Source: Phoebastria nigripes
Lineage: Eukaryota; Chordata; Aves; Procellariiformes; Diomedeidae
Direction: 5' to 3'
Assembly (NCBI GenBank): GCA_035582835.1
Contig: JAYKAV010003143.1
Coordinates: 125,420-189,419, forward strand
DNA length: 64,000 bases
How positions within the stretch are numbered: position 1 is the stretch's first letter; the number at the start of each line of letters is the position of its first letter. Below, piece after piece: positions 28,701 to 40,245 of this stretch. The position numbers were made by a program, and so were the translations under genes. The notes below the pieces were generated by a model, which searched no databases, was not told the origin of the DNA, and saw only the letters and a list, made by a program, of their open reading frames with translations.

Positions 28701-31700
28701 GTGGTATAGCTTCACTGTATGTAATTAGCTGGGTCTTACTAATGCTTTTTTGACATCTTTTGTAAATGCAGTAACTAGAGAAGAAAAATATTTTGTAGTG
28801 TTTCATGCTAAGGTGAATTTAAGCTGTTAAACTTGTAGTTTATTTTCTGTAAATGAAACTACAAAACCTCTCACAGTTGAGCATCTAGATTCATAACTAG
28901 ATCCTGAATGTAGTTCAGCAACTTCCAATTAAAAGGGAAAAATTGCAGACTTCCAAAACAATTAAAGTTGTCTGTGAAACAGCTGCTTTCCTTCTTAAAG
29001 CTTTAACGTTAAGTGTTAAAATGTTGTTACAGTGGACCAAAAGCTTTAGACCTTATTTATCTGCAGCAAAATGCTGACATAGAAAATATAACAGACATGA
29101 AAGGAAGTCTGCTTTGTGAATCTGTATGAAAAATAGCTATTAAATTTTGAAAATGTCCCTGTTTATATGAGAGACTGCCTATGTGGCATCATCTGGAAAA
29201 CTCCTGCAATAATTTAACATCCCGTATCAGAGAATACTGCCTGATGAGCAGAATAGAAAAAATNTTCATCTCATACTAGAAATTGTAAGTCTACGCTAAG
29301 TCCACATGATTCTCTGTGACTTCAGTAGATATTTTGGTGCAAGTCTAAAAGCAAAGTCAGTTACTTTTGAAGATGATTTCAGAGGTGATGCTTTTACATA
29401 CTGTATAAGCTAGAAGCAGAAGTTTTTATCAGACATTTGCTCTACCTAACAAGGAAGCTGGCAATAGGAACAAGTTTGTTCTCTGCTAGAAGGTTGTAAT
29501 TTAAACGGACATAATGAATTTCATAGTTAAATCTGTGCAGTGATGCTCTGATATTACGGTGACAAGTGGCTATAACAGAATCTATAAGTATTATCTAGAA
29601 AATTTAAAACCAGCTTATTTTTCACTTCATATGCATTACCGNATACCTAGCTATATAGTGCAGAATGCAGTTGGTACGGAAGTTATCTCCTGAGTTACAC
29701 AGTAGTAGTTATTCAATGCAAAGTCCTTGCTTATATTATAAATGAATAATTACCGTATTTATTTTAATCTTATCACAATAACATGTTAAGTATTTTGAGT
29801 GCAAGTACAGAATGGCAAATCACTTCTTTCTTTGTTGTGAACTACAGTAAATTTGCTGATTANTTAAAAAGCAAAATAATTTTGCAGCAAATGCATTTGT
29901 CACGGAAATATCAGCAAGACCACTGAATAATAGACTGATACCGGGTAAGCAGGATCTGTTGAATTAAAGGCTCTGTTTGAAAGTCCTCTTGAGGCTAATG
30001 CAGGAATAGTATCACCAAGCCTCATAGCAGGGTCCAGGTGAAAAGCCGATGTTCACCCATCTTTCGTATATACATACATTTTTAAGTTTATGTGGTTTTG
30101 AGAGGGTTAATTAAGCTGTGAGCTTGTAAGAAAAACTTAATACCTTCCTTAGAAACTTCATCTTGTCATGTCTGGGCAGCAAGGCTATGAACTTAGGTGA
30201 AGATATCAACATACTCTCTTTGGATTTAAATAGAGAGCTCTCCAAGCTTAGCAGCATGTCATGGTTATTTAGTATATTTTGAGGACAGTCTGAGACATTC
30301 CTTGGCACTTCATGAAGTTAGTGTTTGANGTATCAGATTCGTGTAAATATATGAGCAAATACAGAGATTGTGTTGGTGACATGTAGCAGAATTTCAGTTT
30401 TTAATAAGAATTATTACTCTTAACAGCATACTAATGTGCTTTATAAGTGAATGTTTTTCAGGAAGTTATAAACTTCCTAACAAAGTCATATCCATGTATA
30501 CTGGGGAGGTAGTTTACATAAAAGCATTTTATATTGCGTTTCAGCAGAAGTTTGCTGTTAGTGCAGCCCTCATAAGGATTGAGTCAGCGTCCCATTTGTT
30601 AGTGTAGGTGTTTCCCATTCCTTTNCCTTAAATTCATGATCTGTTGCTGTTTTTCAGTTCTATCCCCATTACTTTCNTTTTCCATGTGAAGGTGTCTGAA
30701 ACGTTTTGGCTTCTTTACTAACGTCCCAGCAGCAGCTGCTAACTTTTCCATATTTTGTGCTGCTCATTTGTCATCTTTTAAGTCTGCAGTGTTTTGTTTG
30801 TGAGGTGTAATACACAGGCATAAAGGAAGCGTTAAATAAATACTTTGAAGAAATGAAGCAACATCAGTGAACATTAGGTGATTTTTAATTTTTAAAAAAT
30901 TGAGACAGAAAAGTAAATTTTGCAACCTGTAACAGTAGAGCGGAGGGATGATTTTTTAACTAATACGAGAATCTAGTAGATCAGTGAAAAACCTGTAGAT
31001 AAAAATATTGATAAACAAATTGATACTTTCAGGCTTCACTGAAAAGTATTCTGTGCTTGCTTGGACATTTGGGTCTCAGTTCAAGTTAAACATGTAATTG
31101 GTGCCTGTAAAACTGAACTTGAAATTAAAAAACAGTGCTGGAACAGTAGGCAACGCATTGAATACTTGTAGACTAAATTCCACCATTTTCTTCATAAAAA
31201 TACATTACAGTCTTCATTTATGAAAAGAGTTTTCTTCCCTCTAAGCATCTTAAGACGCTGTATACTTTTAGAAGGATTTATTGGTAATAGACGTCACCTT
31301 CGCCTTGCAAGAGGGCAAGGAACCAGTTTTGCTTCAACATACTTGTGCCAAAAGTCAATCTGGAAGGTAACTAAGGTGGTCAGTGCTTCTTGCAACATAG
31401 GTCATCGTTCCAAATAAAAACATTGCTCTTGGCAGCATGAGTAACAACTCATGGCTAGTGTTTAGTCTCTTTATTCCTGTAAAACATCTAGTCTGGCAGA
31501 CTATGAAAGGAAGCTGTTCTGACTTTTGATTGCATCCATTTTAGATGTACTTTGAGTTCTAATGACATTTACTGAGGTGAACTTAGACAGCAAATATTTA
31601 CAATTATAAAATAGTTGTGCAAATGAATGATTACTGGTAAGGGTTGTAAAAAAGTGACATAGCACTCATATTTGTTTAAAGATGAGCTTTTCTATTGAAT

Positions 31701-34700
31701 TTAGGAGGCTTTTCTATTGAATTTAGGTTGTTTCTTTCTCTAAGAATGTGTATGTATGTAGAAAAATTAATTTAATCTATTGTATGTGTTTATAAACACA
31801 TAGAAAAACTATCACCCTCAGATTAAGTTTGGGGGAATTTTATATTTTAAGTTAATGTGAATTTCATGCTTCTTAAAGACTTGTACAGAGTTTGGCTGGG
31901 ATGGAGTTAATTTTCTTTATAGCAGCCTGGTTGGTGCTGTGTTTTAGATTTATGACCAAAATAGTGTTGATAACACAGCANTGTTTTAGCTGTTGCTGAA
32001 CAGTGCTAATACAGCATCAAGGCCTTCTCTGTTTCTCACTCTGCCGCCCCAGCGAGCAGGCTGGTGGTGGGCAAGAAGTTGGGAGGGGACACAGCCAGGA
32101 CAGCTGACCCCAACTGACCAAAGGGATATCCCATACCGTATGACGTCATGCTCACCAATAAAACTGGGTGGAAGTTCTTTCAAAGTAGCAGTTGTTTGGA
32201 TACTGGCTGGGCATTGGGCTGCTGGTGATGAGTGATTGCTTTTGCATCAATTTTTTTTTTTTCCCTTCACTTATTAAACTGTCTTTCTCTTGACCCATGA
32301 GTTTTTTTCACACCTGTACCCTTCCGGTTCTCTCCCCCTTTCCTCTGGGGGCGGGGGGCTGAGCAAGCAACTGGGTGGGGGCTTATCTGCCAGCGGGGTC
32401 AATCCACCTCAAGACTGAAGGACAGATGTGGCTTTTGAGATGGAAATGCGTATTAACACTTAATTTTAGTTGAATTGGTTTGGTTACTTGCTGTGTTTCA
32501 ACAGGCTTGCATTTTGACAGTTGCATCTCTGCTAGGGTCTGAGATTGAACCACCAATTCAGTTCTGACCAGGAATAATCAGTAGAATGAGGTGAACTTCT
32601 GAGAGGCAAGAAGTCATCTTTCACGTTCTTTGTAGGGGTTTAAATGGAAAATAGTAAGGAGAGAAGTATAGAAATTCTATAAAACTAGCCAACTTCTTTC
32701 CAAAGGTAATTTTTTTCATAACACAAAAAGAACTTTTAAGTCTTGGTGAATAATTTAACTATTATATGTTCATTAATTTAGTAACTGACACTTACTTGAG
32801 TTTCTATTTGATTTTTTTCTCCCCCTTTATCTGGAACATTGTTCAATCTGAATAACCAAATTGGAATTAGATTTAATGCTTAAAAAGTTATTTTGATTTT
32901 CAGTGTCACTTCTCCGCAAATTTGTGTGGAATTTGGTAAGAAATAGAAGCAACCGTGTTGTTGTTGCTGTTGTTGCTGATCTCTACAGGGTGTAGAGCTT
33001 CCAACTGTAAAGTTGTAAGCTCTAAGATCGCTGTCAGTTTGAATGTCCCAAAACTTCAAGGGACTTAGGTGATCTGCCTTTGACAGCTGTGGTAGAACAA
33101 TAGTATCGAGTGCTTCCAGCTTCTTTCACATTTCTTGTCTTCATTTGAAAGAATTTGCTTTTGAAAGAAATGAGGAATACATACAGATATTTTTAAAGGC
33201 TCTTGCTTTCACTGAAGTACTGTAATCTAGAAAAACGGTTCCTATGCCCATATTTGGGGGGAAGAGACTAGCTAGGACTGTTCTTACTACCTTACAGCAT
33301 TGTGTATGAACCTATATAGTCCTTCAGACAAGATGAGAAGAANAAGTGACAGCAGAGATAGAAAGTGAAATCAGCAATACCAAAGGAATATTTAGGAAAT
33401 TAGTAAATTGGAAGGAAACAAACTTCAGTAACAACAGAATACAGGATAGATTGAGAAGAAGTGAGAGAGAAAGTTCTGACAACAGAATTTAAGCAAAAAC
33501 AGGGTAATCAGATCTGCCAGCTTTTACTAAAAGAAAATAAAGTGAAAGACTGTATGCAGGTTTAAAAAATAAGGGCAGATTATTCATTCATTCTGTAAAG
33601 TCCACCTTGACTGGTCTGTACTTATGTTAACTAGGTTAAACAAATAAATAAAAAAGAGGTCATAATACAAGTAGTAATAGGTGGTTAATCCCTTCTAATT
33701 GGCATATCAGTATTTTTCATAGATTTTTATGTTCTAATCCTGAGAATGAAGAAGAGAATTGGGGTAAATTGAGAAAGAATTTGGCAACACCAGTGGCCAA
33801 CACCAAGAGCATGTTTTTGTTGAACCTGATTCTGGACCAGGGATCAGAACAAGATTCACACTGATAAGCGAAGTGTTATATTCAGTCAGATGACTGAATT
33901 ATCCACAGAATGCCCTTCAGTGGAGTAGGTCTTGAAAACTGCAGACGGGAAAAAGTAGATCTTGTAACTTGAAAACTTTACAGGAAATTGACAGTTCCCT
34001 CAACTTTGCTGTGAAAATTACTTTGGCCTGTTAGACATGTGGATGATTGCTCAGTTGAGGTACAGTTTAGCCTGAGGAGGGGTAGTAATAGGTATACACA
34101 AGTCTGTTCTCTTTTTAGAAATATAAACTGAATCTACAAAACAAACAGTACATGAGACAATTTATAAACGTTGGCTTAAATGATAAGGAGGGTGAGTACT
34201 TTAGAAGTTACTTCCATGTTACAATGCATTGGAGGAGCTTTAAAAATCTTAACTCTTTAATAAAAAGAGTAACAAAATTTAATACTAATACATAGTATGA
34301 ACAAATTGGTGAATTAATAATCTTAACCATCTGTCACTATTGTCTAGTAGTAAGATACAACTTTTGGGGGAAAAAATAAAAATATTTGTCATAAACCCAT
34401 TATATTTGAACAACTATACTGAATGGCTTCATTTTTTAATATTCACTTGAATTATAATTGTCAGTACTTACAAAAAGAGAATCCTTGCCATATTGTTTTT
34501 AAATTTAAATCCTTTGCTTAGCATAAGTCATCTGATTGCAACTATTTTGGGTGTCTTTGTTCCAGTTTCTGCTTCTGAAATATTTCTGTGTCATAGTTAA
34601 GAGTCCCTGACTCACCGGTAGCCATGTGTGTTTTTTGGAGTTCTCAGTTTTATCTTCTCTATAATTGAAAAGAATCCGCCTCTGAAGAATGACCTTTTTT

Positions 34701-37700
34701 GGTGCCTGTGTATGAAGCGTTGGCCAGGACTGCCTTCTCCTTCTCCCTACACCCTGTACAGTACATTGAGTGAATTGCACAGCATCTTGAGATGAAGGAG
34801 TTTCCTCCATTTCTAAAACATTATTCTTGGCTGCACTTCTGTAATGTTTGGCAGCCATAGCTCCTTATTTTAAGATGTTCATTAAAGAAAAAAATTAACA
34901 GGATGAGAGACAGCTGCAGGTACTGGCAGTATACAAAATTCATAATTACTAAGAGTAACTGAAGCATATTATAGTATAATTCAACCGAAAAAACAGCTGG
35001 CACATGCTGTATTTGTCATATGAGAGCTTTGCAGAACGTACTTGCTACAGCTGGCGGATTTATCACCCGTCTGCAAAATGCTAAAAGCTCACCTTTTGTT
35101 TCCTACTCACTTAACAAAGACAATATGGAGTTGGGACTGATTTGATTATTCAGCAGTTGGGGTTACTGCTCAATTTTAATATTAAAATCACATAATGTGT
35201 GTTTGGGGGAAGGTTAACAATCAGAATGAATCAACTGTCTAACTCAATAGCCATCGCGTTTCCTTATGCTTACAAGGTTAAACACTTTTCTTTAAATACA
35301 TGTTCAGTGTGATCTAATTATAAAAATAATTTCTTGATATACAGCTGTATGTGAGCATGTAAACTCCGTTTATGGCCTGTGCTGCTAAGAATGCTAATTC
35401 CACACCTCAGTACAAGTATAAGAGACAGATTGTTTTCAGTAACTCAAGAATTTTTAATTTAGAAAATTAATCTATTTGGATAGTCTTCTAAGATGACGTA
35501 ACAATAAAGATGGTTTGTCAGAATTTAAGAATTTCCTTATTTTCCAAGCCTTTTTTACCAGCATAGTTAAACTTGAACATAAGTAGTCTACACATCATAA
35601 GGAGTAGTGTCTGAATAGTTTTCTAGGGAGTTTATTTTGAAAAGGTATGTATGAAAAGATACGACAGGAATTGTATAAAATTTATGTTTTGCTAATAAAA
35701 CAGTTTATAAAAACTGAACTTTGAAAAAACAGCTGTTTCATTAGGGCTCCTATATTGAAAATCCTTCATCTTGATGCTTGATATTGATTACAGAGGACAA
35801 ATTGCAATAATAGCGTTAAGTATTAACATGCTATCTTGATCCTGCAATTTTAATCCATCTTTAATTCTTATTTTATATAAAAATGTTTACATGTGGTAAC
35901 ACAGGTATAAGCTATATATAATTTTAACTGTTTAACATCATTTAAATATCTGCCTATGTACTCTCATTTTTATAGCGGCTAGTCAAAAGATGTTGAACTG
36001 TTTTTATGACATCTACCTGGGATTGGTTAAAGGGGTTGGTTGAGAACAAGGCAGTGGAAACTACCAGCCAGGATACTCGCAACCTTATGTTAACAGATAT
36101 ATTGCAACCTTGTATTTCAAGTGCCATATAGCAGTTTTCAGTCAAACTTCTATGAAATACTAAGTTTAAAAGTTTTTAAGAGTAAATTATCATTGAGAAC
36201 TAAATGCCATCATTAAAATAGCAGAGGCTTTTTAAGACGAAGATCTGAGGTTAAAGTATCTCCTACCTTACCTCCATTCCCCCAGAAAGAATAAAGGCCT
36301 TAGCTTCCATTAAGTGCATGTAGTTTCAGTAATAGGCAGCACACTTAAAGGTTAGGTATCAGCTTTCTGAGCATTGTCAGCGTGCTACATATTCATGAAG
36401 GTGGTTGCATTTCAGCATACTTTCAACTTGGGAAAGGAAGGTGAAGTGAGAATAAATTTGAAAATTCTTCTTCACAAATATGTTTGAAGCTCAACGTAGA
36501 AGGTGAAACTGGTGGCAAGAATCTTGATCACACCATTTTTTGTGATGGCTGTTGCCAGTGGAGTAGAGACTGGTCAAAGGTTAGAGCAGCTCATTTAGTT
36601 TTGCATCTTCCTCTGGCTAAAATTACCAAAGTTCAGAGATTTTTCTGTCTTTGGTCATCCCTCTTCTTCAGTGGCTTGTGATGACAGGAGGCAAGAACTG
36701 TTTCCTTTGAGCACCGACTCAAAGATGTCTACCATAACCCAGATATGTTTTGTCTTCAATACTATACAAATTCAGGATCACTAAAACTCATTCAGTATAA
36801 AAGTAGAAAGACCACTTCGAAGAAGGTGGTATTTTCCTTTTCCTCATGAAGTGTTACATTGTTTTCTGTCTCGCAAGTATATAATGACTTGTTTTTAGGT
36901 ACTTCAAAGCACCTTCAAAAATGTCCACATTGGAGTCTGGTTATGGGACACTAATTAGAATGTTACTCTAAATATTGAATGCACTGTGCAAATGCAGCTT
37001 ATATTTATAGCATATTTGATAATGTGCCTGCAAAATAAGATTCAATAAACAGAAGAAAACCCCTGTAAAATGTCAAATGCTCTTGATAAAGTCCTGTTAA
37101 TTCGAACAAATACATCTCATTCCTCTGCCATTGTAGTTTTGAATGCACATCATGAAGAAGTGCTAGCTGTGTAGTGCTTTTGAAATCAACGTTTTAAGAG
37201 CAACGCTGTAATTAAAAATACACCATAAGCCCCTACAATGCAAGAAAGTACCTATGAAATCATATTCCAATAACTGATGCACTACTGCGTGTTCATCAGC
37301 ATCTTTTCTTCTGATTAATAGAAGTGAGCTGAGTCAACAGAAACTTCGTAGCCAGGAGCTCATTTCTCAGCTGGAAATGGCAAATGAAAAGGTAACTGAG
37401 GTAAGATAATAACTGATACGACAACTACTTTCAGTTACAACCTGATGCACGCACACTAGGATCTTAACAGAAACCTACGTAGATGAGTTACGCTGCTGGT
37501 TTAGAAAAAAATAAGGATTTTTGACAGGAGTAGTCATAGCTGGAAAACCCCACTGTTTCTGCTGACTGACATGTTCACATGGCCCCAAGACAANTTAACT
37601 TTACTCTCAAATTACAAGAAAAGGTGAAGGAGAGATCATCTTTCAAGGTTACTAATCTAGCAATTTTNGACAATTCCGGAAATGTTTCTGAAGTCACTTA

Positions 37701-40211
37701 TGCCTGTGTATGCATGCATACCTCTAAAAAGGAGTAGGCATTGTGTTATGGATAATGTAGCATATGCAGAGATATCAAATTCTCAGCATACTATGTGTAT
37801 AGTAGAATTTACAGTGTATGTGCATAGATGCATATAGATAAAAGCATTATCCATTAAAGATTAAGGGCAGGGTTGTTTTGGAATGTGCATTGTTCAATAA
37901 TTAATGGCCACTTTAGAAAACGGCTGTCCTGTCAGCCTCATAAATCTGGGATAATATCCAGTTCTATCTAGGGTAAGTCCTTCTGTGTTGTTTTTTGTAG
38001 TGCTGTATTATTTAGAGGAGAAAAATGGGGCTGATGCGAGAATAGATTTCTGTAAGCGAAGGATGGTTAAGAAAGACTTTATACATACCCTTTGATGAAG
38101 AGAACAGAATCTGTAGCAAGGTTATCATCTCCTNTGTATTATCTAGTATATTCTTTTTCCCTTTGAGTATAGCTAAAACATTTACATGGTAAGACTGTGT
38201 AAATTAAATTACCTGGATTAAAATGTCGGCTTTTATGCATCTTACTTCAAGATGGTGAAATGAGTAAAACTTCCTCTGCAGATTACTCTGATTGGAAAAG
38301 TCCTATGATGTCATATTTGAGCTGGAAATTCTCTATAATGTGTCAGCAGTATGTCTTCAGTCTTATTGTAAGTGGTAAACAGTTCCGCTTCTTAAGTTCC
38401 TCTTGTTCTAAGCTTTTTCACTACAGTACGTATGGATCCAGTAAAAAGAACTTTGCATTTGTAATGAGGTATTTCATTTACACAGGATGAAAAATTAATG
38501 ATGGAATATCGAGAATACATCAACAGGCTTCAAAGGCGACTGAGCCAGGCAGAACAGAGGGCAGCTACAGCATCTCAAAAGGTACAAAAACTAACAAAAA
38601 CCACGTTATCTAAGTGTATTAAAAAAATCCCATTGAATATTACAAAAATAATCACTTTGTATCATTCCTGAGGCAGAGGTGATCATTTATGTGCATTATT
38701 ACTAATACAGTTTTAACAACAAGCTTGTATTTTGGATGCGTCATCACAAAACTGTTGCATATTCAATTAAATGCCACCTTCTGACAGGATGCTTAAGTGA
38801 CAGTATAATTTGTTTATGGAAACAAATTTGATGCGAATTAAACTTGTGCGGTTCAAAATGTGTGAATGAAGGTGTATGATCATTTCCATCTTCAGAAATG
38901 GCAGCAAGTTAACAGAGGAAAAAGACTGCTTAAATAACTGCAGCTCCTGTTTCCATAAAGCAGGCTTTTTCAGCTTGGTGTAACGTACTGCAGCAGTCAA
39001 ATGATGGCTTCACGTGATAAAGAGCAAATGTTGTGCTGATTCCTACACCTGTCTCCTGGGGAGGCTGATTTAAAACAAAGCGTGTCTTGAGTTGATGGCT
39101 AGAGAACTGCCATTCTAAAAATGGCTAGGCAGCATAGCATGGGGAAATGGTGTGCAGTGGTTGCAGGACAGAATTGATAGTGTGGACCTGTTTAGTGTTC
39201 ATCAAATTGCAACCTTGAGTACCATCTGCCATGTCATGTGAACTCCCAAAGTTGTTAACTTCTTGTCTGTCCACCTGCATCTTCATTAGTGGCCTCCAGT
39301 AGCTGTGTCCCCGAAGACTGTTGGAGAAGTACGCCCCACTGCGGTTATCATCAGTTATGTATAACAGACACAATAAGTCCTGTAATGTCAAAAATACTGA
39401 AAACTGTGCAGACAGAATAGGAAATACTTGGTTTTTTCCAGGCCATGAGAAGGGGGAAAGGAAGGGGTGGTGTACGTATGTCGCTACCGCAGTAAATATG
39501 CCTAGTACATGTTTCAGTGATTCTGGAAACTTTGGACAAGGTGTGTCTGTTAGAGCCGTTTATATGCCTAAGCCCTCCTTGTGCACCATTGTGATCACTT
39601 AATGAGCTGAATTGTTGCTGCCTTCTTTTTCCAGTTCTCTTACAACTCAGTTCCAGCTTTGAGCAGTACTATTCAATATTTCTAGACATGAGGAATATTG
39701 GGAGGAAAGGTTTTCTTCAGAGAGAGAAACTTCAGGCTTTAATTGTCTAAACCCCGTGCTACCTATAGTTCTGTATTTTCTCTGCTGGACAGTAAGTGGT
39801 TTTTTTCCATCCAGCATTCTTTTTCCATACTATTCAAGCTGTACATCTCGAAGCAAATCCCATGGGGGGTTTATACACTGGGTTCACTTACTTGCCAAGC
39901 AAATCTGTTACTGAAGTTGGTCTCCTATTAAGTAAAGGTGGTCTTTCTGCCTCCTAATTTTTTACAGTGATTTAGGAAACCCATTTGCAAATTATAGCTT
40001 TTTAATGTGGGTGATCCCATGCGAATTGCAGAGAGGAAATATTTGGTTGATCTAAATTGTCCAATTAGGACAAAGGGCATTTTTTTCCCAACAGCAGTGA
40101 ATAAATGGGCATAGCTGCCAAGCTGTCATAACATAAGCTGTGTTTCCTGGCTGTAAAGGCTCTCTGTCATGACAAGGTCTACCCAGCTGGTGAAGGTTTG
40201 CTCTGAAAGAG

Positions 40212-40245
<34 letters not shown>

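Larger units (their letters stand above)
26030..37321 (+). other. SCLT1: SCLT1 intron 15, the longest (11.3 kb)
   Basis: About 11.3 kb. It contains the forward solo LTR at 31882-32411 and an antisense ORF at 34505-34858, both listed separately. The rest is AT-rich with about 15 isolated masked bases and short simple repeats (for example gttgttgttgct near 32957). No other exon of SCLT1 is supported: the reading frame joins 26029 directly to 37322. Confidence 0.75.

Noticed and set aside
16583..32411. Full-length endogenous retrovirus
   Set aside because: Two LTRs of one family are present, but they are in opposite orientation, have different target duplications and enclose SCLT1 exons, so they are two solo LTRs.
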